64,000 nucleotides of DNA from NCBI RefSeq assembly GCF_014201145.1, contig NZ_JACHDP010000001.1:62001-126000 (forward strand). The letters are read 5' to 3'. The translations under genes and the position numbers were made by a program. The stretch comes from Micromonospora parathelypteridis (GTDB lineage Bacteria; Actinomycetota; Actinomycetes; Mycobacteriales; Micromonosporaceae). Below are positions 42,864-52,208 of the stretch, piece by piece. A model generated the notes under the pieces. That model was given only the letters and a program-made list of their open reading frames with translations. It did not search any database and was not told where the DNA came from. The first letter of the stretch is position 1. Each line of letters begins with the position of its first letter.

Positions 42864-44300
42864 TCAGGATGGTGACGGGCCTTCGGTGATCGGCAGGAGC
42901 ACCTGGAACGTCGTGCGTCCGGGCTCGGTCTCCACCCGGATGTCGCCGTGGTGCTTGTGCACCACGATCCGGTACGAGATGTCCAGCCCCAGGCCGGTGC
43001 CCGTGCCGACCGGCTTGGTGGTGAAGAACGGCTCGAAGATGCGCGGACGCACCTCCGGCGGGATACCCGGGCCGGTGTCGGTGATCTCCACCGCCAGCAG
43101 GTCACCGCTGAGTCCGGTGCGGACGGTCAGCACCCCCTTCTCCCCCATCGCACCCAACGCGTTGTCGATCAGGTTGGTCCACACCTGGTTCAGCTCGGCC
43201 GCGTACGCCGGAACCGGCGGGAGGCTGCGGTCGTACTCGCGGACCAGCTTGACCTCGGCGGGGATCTTCCCCTTGAACATCACCAGCGTGGCGTCGAGCA
43301 GATCGTGCACGTCCACCACTCGGTGCGGTGCGCGATCCAGCTGCGAGTACTGCTTGGCGGCGTCGACGAGACCGGAGATCCGGGTGACCGCGTCGCCGAT
43401 CTCGCGCATCAGCAGCTCGGTGTCGACCGTGTACGTGAGCCAGCGAACCGCCGCTTCCAGATCCGCGGCGCCAACCGCCGCCTTCACCTGCGCCAACCAG
43501 GCCGCGTCGAGCCCGCCACCCACCAGGATCGGCGCCAGGTCCCACGCGCCGCTGACCCCGTGCTCCTCCAGCCAGTCGGTGAGGGCGTCCTCGGCGTCGG
43601 CGGTGGCCATCGGGGTCAACTTCGGCGCGGTGGCGACCCGGGCCACCGCCTCCTCCTGCAACGCGACGAGGCCGTGCAGGGCCCTGCCGTCGAGCCGGCC
43701 GTCGGCGACCATGGCGAGCTTGTGTCGCATCCCGGCGACACGCTCGCGCAGCACCGAGGTGGCCCGCACCGCCGCCGCGGCCGGATTGTTCAGCTCGTGG
43801 GTCAGACCCGCCGAGAGCGAGCCGAGGGCCAACAACCGTTCCCGTTCGCCGACGACGGTCTGCGAATTCCGCATACCGAAGAACAGCCCCTCCAGCAGGT
43901 GCATGGGCATCGGGAACCAGGTCCGCAGGGCGTGCGCGAAGTCCTCCGCCGGCAACACGAAGAAGTCCGCGTCGGTCACCGCCCGCAGACTGTTGCGGTA
44001 GGTCTGGTCGACCTGGTCTCCCAGGTACGCCTGGACGGCCCCGCCGTACACCCCACGCTGATCGGTCCGGCTGACCTCGACGTCGTCGCCGCGCACCTGC
44101 CGGCTCAGCGCCACCGCACCCCGCATCAACACGAAGAAGCAGGTGGCGGGCTCACCCTCGGCGTACACCAGGGTGCCGCCCGCGCGCTGCTCGACCCGCC
44201 CACGCTCGGCCAGCCAGGCGAGCTGCCCGTCGTCGAGGGCCTCGAACAGGAACAGGGTGCGTAGCTCCGCCGGCGTCAGCCGGTCCGATTCGATGCTCAT
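42864..44300 (-). CDS. Sensor histidine kinase with cyclic-nucleotide-binding-type domain
   Basis: 478 residues, no membrane segment. Residues ~10-125 form a cNMP-binding fold (LFEALDDGQLAWLAERG, GTLVYAEGEPATCFFVLMRG). The phospho-acceptor H168 is in GLTHELNNPAAA; the ATPase has NLIDNALGAM (N box), DTGPGIP (G1) and GTGTGLGLDIS (G2). ATG overlaps the stop of the receiver-reductase gene, so the two are a coupled cytosolic pair. Confidence 0.9.
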   Translation of the reverse strand: MSIESDRLTPAELRTLFLFEALDDGQLAWLAERGRVEQRAGGTLVYAEGEPATCFFVLMRGAVALSRQVRGDDVEVSRTDQRGVYGGAVQAYLGDQVDQTYRNSLRAVTDADFFVLPAEDFAHALRTWFPMPMHLLEGLFFGMRNSQTVVGERERLLALGSLSAGLTHELNNPAAAAVRATSVLRERVAGMRHKLAMVADGRLDGRALHGLVALQEEAVARVATAPKLTPMATADAEDALTDWLEEHGVSGAWDLAPILVGGGLDAAWLAQVKAAVGAADLEAAVRWLTYTVDTELLMREIGDAVTRISGLVDAAKQYSQLDRAPHRVVDVHDLLDATLVMFKGKIPAEVKLVREYDRSLPPVPAYAAELNQVWTNLIDNALGAMGEKGVLTVRTGLSGDLLAVEITDTGPGIPPEVRPRIFEPFFTTKPVGTGTGLGLDISYRIVVHKHHGDIRVETEPGRTTFQVLLPITEGPSPS

Positions 44301-45955
44301 TGGGCCTCCAGGTAACGGTGCACGAGGGAGACGGCCATCGCGCCTTCGCCGACTGCCGAGGCGACCCGCTTGACCGACTCGGCCCGCACGTCCCCGGCGG
44401 CGAAGACCCCCGGCACACTGGTCTCCAGGTGGTACGGGTCGCGCGACAGCGACCAGCCGGCCGGCCGTCGCCCCCCGGCGAGCAGGTCCGGGCCGGTGAC
44501 GATGAAGCCGCGGCCGTCGCGGACCAGCACGCCGTCCAGCCAGTCGGTCCGGGGCTCCGCGCCGATGAAGATGAACAGCCAGGAGGTGTCGACCGAGCGG
44601 GCCTCCCCGGTGCGGGTGTCGCAGAGGGTGAGCCGTTGCAGGTGGTCCTCCCCCGCCGCGCCGACGACGGCCGTGTGCGGGTGCACGGTGATCCGATCGA
44701 TCCGTTCCAACTGGTCGATCAGGTAACGCGACATCGAGGCGGTCAGGTCCGCGCCTCGGATCAGCAGGTGCACCCTCGACGCGTACCGGGAGAAGTGCAC
44801 CGCCGCCTGGCCTGCGGAGTTGGCCCCGCCGACGATGTAGACGTCCTGCTCCACGCAGCTCGGCGCCTCGGTCGCGGCGGCGCCGTAGAACACCCCCCGG
44901 CCGGTGAAGTCGGCCAGCCCGGGAGCGTCGAGCACCCGGTACGACACTCCGGTGGCCAGCACCACGGTGTGCGCCGCGATCTCGGTGCCGTCGCCGAAGC
45001 GCAAAAGCCGGGCGCCCCCGGCCTCACTCAGGCCCACCACCTCCCGGGCGCTGAGCAACTCGGCGCCGAACTTGACCGCCTGCCGCCGGGCCCGATCGGT
45101 CAACTGCGCGCCGGAGACGCCGTCCGGGAAGCCCAGGTAGTTTTCGATTCGACTGCTCTGCCCGGCCTGCCCGCCGGTCGCCCGTCGCTCGACGAGCACG
45201 GTGCGCAGCCCTTCCGACGCGCCGTACACCGCCGAGCCGAGGCCGGCCGGGCCACCGCCGATCACCACCAGGTCGTAGAAGTCGGACGCGGGCACCACGG
45301 TCAACCCGGCCAGCGCGGCCAACTCGGTCTCGCTCGGGGCGATCAACGCCTTGCCCTCGGCCGTCACCACCAGCGGCACGTCCGCCTCGGTGGCCCCGGC
45401 CGCGTCGAGCAGGCGGATGCCCTCCGGGTCGTCGGACAACATCCAGCGGTACGGCACCAGGTTGCGGGCCAGGAAGTCGCGGACCTTGAACGACGGCGCC
45501 GACCAACGGTGCCCGACGACCCGGATCTCGGCGCTCGCCGCGTCCGGGGTGACCGCCCACGCCTCCAGCAGCCCGTCGACCACCGGATAGAGCTTCTCCT
45601 CGGGCGGATGCCAGGGCTTGAGCAGGTAGTGGTCCAGGTCGACCACGTTGATGGCCTCGATCGCGGCGTCGGTGTCCGCGTACGCGGTGAGCAGCACCCG
45701 GCGGGCGGCCGGAAAGATGTCCATGGCCGCCTCGAGGAACTCGACACCGGTCATCTCCGGCATCCGGTGGTCGGCCAGCAGCAGCGCCACCTGTTCGCCG
45801 CGCAGTTTGACCTCCCGCAGCGCGTCCAGCGCCTCGGGCCCGGAGGAGGCCCGCAGGACCCGGTAGCGGTCGCCGTAGCGGCGCCGGATGTCCCGGGCCA
45901 CCGCCCGGGACACCACGGGGTCGTCGTCGACGCTCAGGATCACCGGGTTCGCCAT
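44297..45955 (-). CDS. Receiver domain fused to thioredoxin-reductase-like FAD oxidoreductase
   Basis: 552 residues. Receiver 1-125: D10-D12 acidic cluster, phospho-acceptor D62 in LLLADHRMPEMTG, T89 and K113. A thioredoxin-fold-like stretch (SAPSFKVRDFLARNLVPYRW...PLVVTAEGK) spans ~140-220. Then a TrxR-type two-dinucleotide domain: VVIGGGPAGLGSA (FAD), VYIVGGANSAGQAA (NADPH), VFAAGDVR. The redox CxxC of thioredoxin reductase is absent from the expected site, so its reduction chemistry differs. The upstream-coupled kinase could phosphorylate D62 and tie redox flux to a nucleotide signal. Confidence 0.92.
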   Translation of the reverse strand: MANPVILSVDDDPVVSRAVARDIRRRYGDRYRVLRASSGPEALDALREVKLRGEQVALLLADHRMPEMTGVEFLEAAMDIFPAARRVLLTAYADTDAAIEAINVVDLDHYLLKPWHPPEEKLYPVVDGLLEAWAVTPDAASAEIRVVGHRWSAPSFKVRDFLARNLVPYRWMLSDDPEGIRLLDAAGATEADVPLVVTAEGKALIAPSETELAALAGLTVVPASDFYDLVVIGGGPAGLGSAVYGASEGLRTVLVERRATGGQAGQSSRIENYLGFPDGVSGAQLTDRARRQAVKFGAELLSAREVVGLSEAGGARLLRFGDGTEIAAHTVVLATGVSYRVLDAPGLADFTGRGVFYGAAATEAPSCVEQDVYIVGGANSAGQAAVHFSRYASRVHLLIRGADLTASMSRYLIDQLERIDRITVHPHTAVVGAAGEDHLQRLTLCDTRTGEARSVDTSWLFIFIGAEPRTDWLDGVLVRDGRGFIVTGPDLLAGGRRPAGWSLSRDPYHLETSVPGVFAAGDVRAESVKRVASAVGEGAMAVSLVHRYLEAQ

Positions 45956-46106
45956 GGCGCCATGAAATCACCTGTCGAGGGTGGGCCGCACCATGGCCTG
46001 GGCTCCGACGCACGGTTGACCGGGTCGGGGATGGGTAAGCCGGGGAGCCGCGCGGGTGGCCGCACATCGACGACCGGCCGGCTGCCGCGCACACCTCGGG
46101 GGGCCC

Positions 46107-48359
46107 ATGGCGGACGTGTCGCCGACCGGAACGACGACGTCGGGCGGGATCGTGGAGTTGCGGGTGCACGGCGTCTCCGGGTCGGGCGCGGACCAGGTGT
46201 TGAACCGGCCGTACGTGCACCAGGTCGCCGGGGACCGCAGCGGAGGGTTTTACCGACCGCGTCCCGGCTATCCGGATTCGACCGGGACCGGCGGGGTGAC
46301 GTTGGAGGCGTACCGCTGGAGCGACCTACCGTCCGGCACGGCCGTGCGGACGCTGTCGCTGGTGTTCCTGCTGCCGTTCATGCTCTGCAACGTGGCGCTC
46401 TGGATGCATCCGGCGATCCACGGCTGGAAGAACGTGGTCGTCGCGTTGTGCCGGGTGCTCGCCCTCACCCTCACCATGCTCTACGTGCTCTCCATCGTCG
46501 GGGTGGCGGTGGACCTGATCGCCTGGCGCTGCATGGGCACACCGGCGTGCATGGGCGGCCGAAGCTGGCTGTCCTGGCTCAGCGGCCGTCCGATCGGGCT
46601 GCGCCTGGGAGTGCTGGCGCTGGTGCCGGTCGCCGCGATCGGGCTCGTCTGGTGGCTGAGCACCCGTCTCAGCCACTCGTTCGACGCGTTCCGCACGCGC
46701 GAGCCGGCAGCCTCGAAGCACCGGTTGAGCGCGGTCGGCCAGTGGGACGGCGCACCGCTGGTGGGTCGACTGCGCTCGGTGCACGTCGCGGCCGCCTTCG
46801 CCACGCTGGACGGCAGCTTGCTGGCCGCGCGGTCCAGCCAGCACCGCTCGCCGACGATGGTGGTGCTGCTGGCGGCAACCGGGGGGTTGCTGCTCACCTG
46901 CCTGGTGCTGGTCGCCGCGGTACGGAGCATCGACCGGACCGACCCGACGCCCGGCATGGACGCCTTCTTCCGCGGGCTGCGCACGATCGCCTGCGGCGTG
47001 ACGATCCTGGTGATCGTGCACGTCGTCATCAGCCCGGCGCCGTGGTCGGAGAGCCGCGCGTTGCCCGGGTACGGCGCGATCGTGGCCTGGCTGTTCGTCA
47101 GCCAGACGGTGCTGGTGGTGATCCTCGCGGCCTTGGTGATCTGGCGGCGGGGCGGCAGACACCCCGACGGCGGAGGACGTCCCGCGCCGCTGCGTGCGCT
47201 GGGCGCGCCGGTCCTGGTCACGATCGCCGCCGGGCTCGCGGTGGCGTTCTCCGCCGAGTTGGTCTACCGGACCGCAGACGTGTTGGACCGCGACGGCACG
47301 ACCGCGGACGGCCTCGTGACCAGCCCGCCACTGGCGTACAAATGGGCGATCTTCGGGTTTTTCCTGGCGGTGTTGAGCGCGTTGCTGGCGGCCGGAGTGG
47401 TCACGCTGCTGACCCGCGGCCGTCGGTGGCGGGCCGCCCGGGCGATCGTGGCGGCGGACTTCCCGCACGCGCCGCCGGAGGCGGCCGAGCGGCTTCGCCA
47501 GGTCGAGCAGGCGGTTGCCCGGGCACGGTTCACCGAACGGCTGGAGCCGCTCACCGTGGTCTACGCCGGGCTGGCCGCGCTCGGGCTGGCGACCAGCGCG
47601 CTCGGGCTGTTCCACATCCTTCCCGGTGACGTGTTGCAGCAGTACGTCGGCCTACCCGAGAACTTCGTCAACTTCTTCATCGGAACGGGCAGTTACGTGA
47701 TCGCCGCGCTCCTGCTCGGGCTGGTGATCGGCGGCCTATTCGCGTACCGAACGGTGGGATTCCGCCGGTACGTGGGCGTGCTGTGGGATCTGGGCACCTT
47801 CTGGCCCCGCGCGGCACACCCCTTCGCCCCGCCCTGCTACGCCGAGCGGGCCGTGCCGGAGTTGGCCAAGCGGATCTCCTACCTGGTGGAGCAGGGTCAC
47901 GGCGTGCTGCTGACCGGGCACAGCCACGGCTCGGTGCTGCTCGCCGCCACGGTGCTGCAACTGCCGGCCCGGATCACCGACCGGTGCGCCCTGCTGACCC
48001 ACGGGTCACCGCTGCGCCGGTTGTACGCGCGGCTGTTTCCCGCATCCGTCAACGTGTCGGCGCTTGAGGAGATCGGCGAGCGGGTCGGTTGGCGCTGGGT
48101 GAACCTGTGGCGCGACACCGACCCGATCGGCGGTTGGATCTTCGCTCCGCACCGGGACGGGGACAACGAGACACCGGCCGGACCGGCGGCGGCGGTGGAC
48201 CGGCGGTTGACCGACCCGCTGGACGTGGTGCCCCCACCCAGCGACAGCGTTCCCCCGCCGATCATGGCGCACTGGCCGTCGGAGTCACAGGAGGCGTTCG
48301 CGGAGGCGGCGCGGGACCTGATCGCGCGGCTTCGCGCCGGCCGCCCCGGGACGGGCTGA
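46107..48359 (+). CDS. Large membrane protein with C-terminal alpha/beta-hydrolase (lipase-like) domain
   Basis: 750 residues from ATG 46107. [15 protein letters not shown] opens the protein (a strand and oxyanion-hole-like HGV). Around eight membrane segments lie at ~80-560. The C-terminal domain has GHSHGS (604-609), a nucleophile elbow, and ALLTHGSPL. It may be a membrane esterase or lipase split by membrane helices; the substrate is unknown. Position next to smpB seems incidental. Confidence 0.65.
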   Translation: MADVSPTGTTTSGGIVELRVHGVSGSGADQVLNRPYVHQVAGDRSGGFYRPRPGYPDSTGTGGVTLEAYRWSDLPSGTAVRTLSLVFLLPFMLCNVALWMHPAIHGWKNVVVALCRVLALTLTMLYVLSIVGVAVDLIAWRCMGTPACMGGRSWLSWLSGRPIGLRLGVLALVPVAAIGLVWWLSTRLSHSFDAFRTREPAASKHRLSAVGQWDGAPLVGRLRSVHVAAAFATLDGSLLAARSSQHRSPTMVVLLAATGGLLLTCLVLVAAVRSIDRTDPTPGMDAFFRGLRTIACGVTILVIVHVVISPAPWSESRALPGYGAIVAWLFVSQTVLVVILAALVIWRRGGRHPDGGGRPAPLRALGAPVLVTIAAGLAVAFSAELVYRTADVLDRDGTTADGLVTSPPLAYKWAIFGFFLAVLSALLAAGVVTLLTRGRRWRAARAIVAADFPHAPPEAAERLRQVEQAVARARFTERLEPLTVVYAGLAALGLATSALGLFHILPGDVLQQYVGLPENFVNFFIGTGSYVIAALLLGLVIGGLFAYRTVGFRRYVGVLWDLGTFWPRAAHPFAPPCYAERAVPELAKRISYLVEQGHGVLLTGHSHGSVLLAATVLQLPARITDRCALLTHGSPLRRLYARLFPASVNVSALEEIGERVGWRWVNLWRDTDPIGGWIFAPHRDGDNETPAGPAAAVDRRLTDPLDVVPPPSDSVPPPIMAHWPSESQEAFAEAARDLIARLRAGRPGTG

Positions 48360-48372
48360 TCGGGCGGCCGGA

Positions 48373-48378
48373 TATCGT
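48373..48378 (+). promoter_or_regulatory. -10 of leaderless smpB
   Basis: TATCGT ends 6 nt before GTG 48385; no ribosome site. Confidence 0.4.
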
Positions 48379-48384
48379 CGGCGG

Positions 48385-48876
48385 GTGAGCCCGTCGAAGC
48401 AGCCCGAACGCCGGTTGATCGCCTCGAACAAGAAGGCCCGGCACGAGTACACCGTGCTGCGCACCTATGAGGCGGGCATCGTGCTGGTCGGCACCGAGGT
48501 GAAGTCGCTGCGCGAGGGGCGAGCCTCGCTGGTCGACGCGTTCGCGCACGAGCGCGACGGCGAGATCGTGCTGTACGGCCTGCACATCGCCGAGTACGCC
48601 TACGGCACGTGGACCAACCACACTCCCCGCCGCAACCGCAAGCTGCTGCTGCACCGGGCCGAGATCGACCGGATCCTGGACAAGGTCCGCGAGGGCGGGG
48701 TGACCCTGGTCCCGCTGTCGATGTACTTCGAGAACGGCTTCGCCAAGGTCGAGCTGGCCCTGGCGAAGGGCAAGCGCTCCTATGACAAGCGGCAGACGCT
48801 GGCCGAGCGGGACGCCAACCGGGAGATCGCCCGTGAACTGGGCCGGCACCTCAAGGGCCACCCCCGCCAGCCCTGA
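48385..48876 (+). CDS. smpB: SsrA-binding protein SmpB
   Basis: 163 residues, GTG start. [35 protein letters not shown] and the tail [20 protein letters not shown] are diagnostic. It delivers tmRNA to stalled ribosomes. The tmRNA gene, often close by in actinobacteria, was not found in the following ~140 bp. Confidence 0.98.
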   Translation: MSPSKQPERRLIASNKKARHEYTVLRTYEAGIVLVGTEVKSLREGRASLVDAFAHERDGEIVLYGLHIAEYAYGTWTNHTPRRNRKLLLHRAEIDRILDKVREGGVTLVPLSMYFENGFAKVELALAKGKRSYDKRQTLAERDANREIARELGRHLKGHPRQP

Positions 48877-48977
48877 GCTGCCCTCTCTCGCGCGTCTTCC
48901 ACCACGGGTTCCGGCGCGGCACGCCGGGAAGTCGTTGACGTCATCCACCCAGCGTGGTCTGCTCTGTTCGCACCGTT

Positions 48978-48996
48978 AATGACAACGGTATTCATT
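48978..48996 (+). promoter_or_regulatory. Zur-like box upstream of SCO5389-family gene
   Basis: AATGACAACGGTATTCATT is a 19-bp palindrome with two mismatched pairs, centred on G48987, resembling actinobacterial Zur sites (TGA-N9-TCA). It overlaps a plausible promoter TTCGCA (48967-48972)/TATTCA (48989-48994). Confidence 0.45.
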
Positions 48997-49017
48997 GTCT
49001 GGAAGCGGAGGAGAACC

Positions 49018-49410
49018 ATGTCGCTCACCGTCCCGCCCGCCCTGCTCGACGCCGCCGAACGCGGCCCCGTCGACGACGAGGCGTTCATCGCCTGCGTCCG
49101 CGACTCCCTCCCGTACGCCTGGGCCACCGTCAGCCGGGTGGTGGCCGAGCTTGCGGCCGGCGACGCCGACCTGGCGGACAACACCGTTCCGCCGCCCACC
49201 GACGCCGACCGGGGTCAACTGCTTCGAGCGCTGGCGAGCGACGCGATCCGCGCCGGCCTGGAACGACACTTCGGCGTACGCCTGGCCTTCCAGAACTGCC
49301 ACCGGGTCGCCGCGTTCCGCCTCTCGGCAGTCGACGGGGAGCGCTACCGCCGCTTCGTGTCGACCCGTGGCCAACTGCTCAACCAGTCCCCCGAGTTGCG
49401 CAACTGCTGA
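49018..49410 (+). CDS. SCO5389 family protein
   Basis: 130 residues; GGAGGAG 4 nt before ATG 49018. LLDAAERGPVDDEAFIACVR, SLPYAW, TVPPPTDADRGQLLRALASD, FGVRLAFQNCHRVAAF and the C terminus QLLNQSPELRNC match the conserved actinomycete family named after S. coelicolor SCO5389. Its function is unknown. Cys/His residues (NCH, terminal C) and the upstream Zur-like box hint at a zinc link. Confidence 0.85.
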   Translation: MSLTVPPALLDAAERGPVDDEAFIACVRDSLPYAWATVSRVVAELAAGDADLADNTVPPPTDADRGQLLRALASDAIRAGLERHFGVRLAFQNCHRVAAFRLSAVDGERYRRFVSTRGQLLNQSPELRNC

Positions 49411-49416
49411 GAACCT

Positions 49417-49452
49417 CGCGGCGGGCGGGCTCCCGCGAGCCCGCCCGCCGCG
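49417..49452 (+). terminator. 16-bp perfect GC hairpin
   Basis: CGCGGCGGGCGGGCTC (49417-49432) and GAGCCCGCCCGCCGCG (49437-49452) pair perfectly around CCGC, six bases past the SCO5389-family stop. No U-tract follows, as is common in actinomycetes. Confidence 0.75.
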
Positions 49453-49500
49453 CGCCCCGCCCGCCGCGCACCCCGCCCGCCGCGCGCCCCGCCTCGCGCC
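49441..49500. repeat. 16-bp GC-rich tandem repeat
   Basis: The unit CCCCGCCCGCCGCGCR occurs about 3.5 times (49441-49454 partial, 49455-49470, 49471-49486, then decaying). Its first part also forms the 3' arm of the hairpin. Confidence 0.7.
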
Positions 49501-49507
49501 CCGCCGC

Positions 49508-49586
49508 CATGATCGTGCTCGATCCAGGATGTAGTGGCCTCACCGATACGCCGACACCACTACATCCTGGTTCGAGCACGATCATG
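49508..49586. repeat. Palindromic element, copy 2
   Basis: Arms at about 49509-49537 and 49557-49585 (29 nt) match at 28 positions around a 19-nt loop. It shares GATCGTGCTCGATCC and GTAGTGG with the copy at 39934-40015 and again lies between convergent genes. Confidence 0.85.
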
Positions 49587-49655
49587 CGGACGCAAGCGGG
49601 TCTGGGTGGCGGTATCGGCCGCCGAGACGCACGCCTAACCGGCGACCGGCTGACG

Positions 49656-50069
49656 TCAGCCGGCGAGCAGGTCGTTGTGCGCGGCGCGCAGCCGGGCCAG
49701 CGTCGGGTCACTGCCCGGGACGACCCGACGATCCAGCTCGGCCCACGCCTCGGCCAGCGCCGCGCGGATCGCACCGAGCTCGGCGGCGTGCCGCTGACCG
49801 CTGCGCCGGTGCTGCTCCTCAAGGCGCCGTGCCCAGCCGGCGGTGACCGTGGCGAGCCGGTCGGCGTCGGCGCGGGCCTGCGCGCCGCTGCGGGCGGCCG
49901 CGGCGGGGACGATCGCGGCGACCGGGCGGGGATCGCCGTCGCGGGTGACGACGGTGACCGCGTCGGTCAGCTCGGCCAGCGCGACGAGCTGACTGAACCG
50001 GGTGCGCGCCTCACGCAGCGGCACGGAACGCGGCGGGTCGGGGTGCGGGGTGAGCGCGGGGACGGCCAT
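49656..50069 (-). CDS. Phd/YefM-type antitoxin-like protein
   Basis: 137 residues. VPLREARTRFSQLVALAE and VTVVTRDGDPRPVAAIVP are the Phd/YefM fold; the C-terminal half is a long Ala/Arg helix that would clasp a toxin. No RelE, Doc or PIN toxin gene is adjacent, so it is either an orphan or a stand-alone regulator. Confidence 0.75.
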   Translation of the reverse strand: MAVPALTPHPDPPRSVPLREARTRFSQLVALAELTDAVTVVTRDGDPRPVAAIVPAAAARSGAQARADADRLATVTAGWARRLEEQHRRSGQRHAAELGAIRAALAEAWAELDRRVVPGSDPTLARLRAAHNDLLAG

Positions 50070-50098
50070 GAATGCATGGTGCCGCGCGGGTATGACAA

Positions 50099-50671
50099 CT
50101 ATTCGCTGTCGTCAGTGACGGTGCGTGGCGCGGCCAACCACTCGTCGGCCAGCACCGACCAGACCTCAAGGTCGATGCGACCGTGCGGGCCGGGGCTGAC
50201 CTGGCGGAGGGTGCCGTCGAGGCGCAGGCCGAGTCGATGGGCGAGGGCCTTGCTGCGGATGTTGTCGGCGTTGGTCCGCCACTCCACCCGGGAAATGCCG
50301 CGCTCGCGGACCGCCCAGTCGACGATCCGACGGACCGCCGGCGCGACCAGGCCCCTCCCCTGCGCCTCCGGCTCCACCCAGCAGCCGACCTCGCAGACGC
50401 CCCTGGTCACGTCGAACGACACGAACATGACCCCGCCGACGAGAACGCCCCGCCGCCACAGGCCCCAGATGCCGCCGGTGTCGCTGGCCCAGCGGTCGGC
50501 GTAGCGCTGCAACACCGCTCGCGCGGACGGCAGGTCGGTGGCGACGAAGGCCGGCGACACCCAGGGCAGGATGTGCTCCCGCGCCCGATCGAGGTGGTCG
50601 AGGAACTCCTCGGCCCGCCACGGGTCCAGCGGGCGCAGCTCGACTTCCTCGCTCAGCGGCAGGGCGAACAC
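50099..50671 (-). CDS. GNAT acetyltransferase, RimJ/RimL type
   Basis: 190 residues from GTG 50671. LRPLDPWRAEEFLDHLDRA begins the fold; GCWVEPEAQGRGLVAPAVRR has the acetyl-CoA pyrophosphate loop QGRGLV; NIRSKALAHRLGLRLDGTLR is the RimJ-like end block. Acetylates an amino group, possibly a ribosomal protein N terminus. An upstream extension would run into the 31-bp tandem repeat and is not favoured. Confidence 0.88.
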   Translation of the reverse strand: MFALPLSEEVELRPLDPWRAEEFLDHLDRAREHILPWVSPAFVATDLPSARAVLQRYADRWASDTGGIWGLWRRGVLVGGVMFVSFDVTRGVCEVGCWVEPEAQGRGLVAPAVRRIVDWAVRERGISRVEWRTNADNIRSKALAHRLGLRLDGTLRQVSPGPHGRIDLEVWSVLADEWLAAPRTVTDDSE

Positions 50672-50687
50672 CAGGCCTCCACTCGAC

Positions 50688-50749
50688 TGCGCTTCGGACG
50701 ACGGGCAGCAGCCTCGCATGCGCTTCGGACGACGGGCAGCAGCCTCGCA
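50688..50749. repeat. Exact 31-bp tandem duplication
   Basis: Two adjacent identical 31-bp units (50688-50718, 50719-50749) upstream of the GNAT gene. On the minus strand the unit encodes RGCCPSSEA in one frame. Confidence 0.85.
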
Positions 50750-50809
50750 CAGGCCCCTCGGTCACGCCCGTACCGGGGCACGCCGGGATCATCGACGGGT
50801 GCGGCCCGA

Positions 50810-52036
50810 TCAGATGATCATGTGGGTCCAGTAACTGAGCCAGAGCACGAACAGCGCGCCCTGCACCACGGCGAGCGCCGCGGTCAGCCACACGTCGACG
50901 CTGGCGTGGCGGGCCCAGCGGGCCAGCACCAGGGCCACCGGGAACGCCGCGAGCAGGTAGCGCAGCAGACTCCGGTACACCGCCGGGCCCATCGACAGAG
51001 GCACCAGCACCATGAGTACGCCGTACACCAGGTAGGCCAGCTCCCGGCGGCGGAACCCGGCGACCAGCACGCCCAGCACGGCCACCGCGAAGAGGACCCG
51101 GGCGGCGTCGCGCGGTTCCCCGGCCAGCCCGTCCAGCAGCACCGGCACCGGGTTCTGCACCTCGATGCCCCATCCGACCTGCTGGGCGTGCTGGTAGGCG
51201 AACCAGTCTCCGCCGCGCCACCGGCAGAACGCCATGAAGGTGAACCAGCCGGCCGGCAACAGCAGCAACGGCCAGCCGATCCGCAGGTAGCCGAGCAGCG
51301 CGCGCGGGCCGAGCCGCCAGTCGTGCTGACGGAGCAGGACCAGGGCCAGCGGCAGCGCGACGAGCAGGCCAACCGAGCGACTCATCGCCAGGAAGTAGCC
51401 GAGGACGCCGACCAGCAGCCACTGGCGTCGCTCGGCGTGGTAGAACGCGGCCAACGCGAGACAGACGAAGAGCGACTCGGTCAGCGCCGCCTGGAAGAGG
51501 AACGCGGTCGGCAGCAGCACCAGGTAACGGGTGAAGCGGCGGGCCGCCTGCGCGTCGCCGAGCAGCAGCTCGGCCAGCCGGTAGCCGTACCAGAGCGCGA
51601 GCAGGAACGCGACGTTGCTGATCAACAGCAGGGCCAGCGCGGTGTCACCGCCGAGCAGCACGCCCACCGGCCGGGCCAGGAACGGATAGAGCAACGGGAA
51701 GCCGAAGTCGTTCCACGGCCCGGTCAGGGGCAGCTCGCTCAGCCGCAGGTAGAGCAGCCCGTCCCAGGCGAACCAGAAGGAGATCCATCGGTGCCCGGAG
51801 ATCTCCCGCTGCTGCGCCCACATCAACGCCTCGTCGGCCGGCGGTGCCCCGGGGACGCCGTCCCAGGCGTGCAGGACCAGCAGCCCGAGCAGGGTCAGCA
51901 GCAGCTTCGCGCCGAGGAACAGGCCGATCACGTACGACCAGGGCGCCGGCACGCGGCGGACCGTGCGCGCTCCGGCCCGGCCTGCCTCGACAAAACGGAC
52001 GGCCAGCGTCGCCGCGCCGCTCCGCCACCGGTGCAT
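50810..52036 (-). CDS. Membrane mannosyltransferase, PIG-V-like
   Basis: 408 residues with about nine membrane segments. WFAWDGLLYLRLSELPL contains the WDG.xY loop motif of PIG-V/GT-C enzymes, and FGFPLLYPFLARP the following block. Probably adds mannose from a polyprenyl-phosphate donor outside the membrane. It is divergent from the FAD oxidoreductase gene. Confidence 0.82.
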   Translation of the reverse strand: MHRWRSGAATLAVRFVEAGRAGARTVRRVPAPWSYVIGLFLGAKLLLTLLGLLVLHAWDGVPGAPPADEALMWAQQREISGHRWISFWFAWDGLLYLRLSELPLTGPWNDFGFPLLYPFLARPVGVLLGGDTALALLLISNVAFLLALWYGYRLAELLLGDAQAARRFTRYLVLLPTAFLFQAALTESLFVCLALAAFYHAERRQWLLVGVLGYFLAMSRSVGLLVALPLALVLLRQHDWRLGPRALLGYLRIGWPLLLLPAGWFTFMAFCRWRGGDWFAYQHAQQVGWGIEVQNPVPVLLDGLAGEPRDAARVLFAVAVLGVLVAGFRRRELAYLVYGVLMVLVPLSMGPAVYRSLLRYLLAAFPVALVLARWARHASVDVWLTAALAVVQGALFVLWLSYWTHMII

Positions 52037-52208
52037 CCGCCCCGCTCCCCCGCCCGCCCACCCGTCGCACAGGAGTGTCGTCCACGCCGTCGCACGCCGC
52101 CACGCGCCACTCCGGAGCGGAAACGATCGTTGACCAAGAGTGACATTCGACGCAGAACGGGTACGCGCGGCACCTCAACCACGGCAGGTGAGCAGGGAGC
52201 ACTGCGGC

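Noticed and set aside
44300..47629. Very long open frames antisense to or out of phase with real genes (also 3736-6420, 10713-13796, 24790-27558)
   Set aside because: They are by-products of high GC third positions; their sequences are Arg/Gly/Pro-rich without family motifs, while the opposite frames have clear domains.
48877..49017. tmRNA gene expected near smpB
   Set aside because: No GGGGCTGA-type 5' end, tag sequence or tRNA-like ends seen.
49441..49500. CRISPR-like array
   Set aside because: The repeats are contiguous 16-mers without spacers and no cas genes are present.
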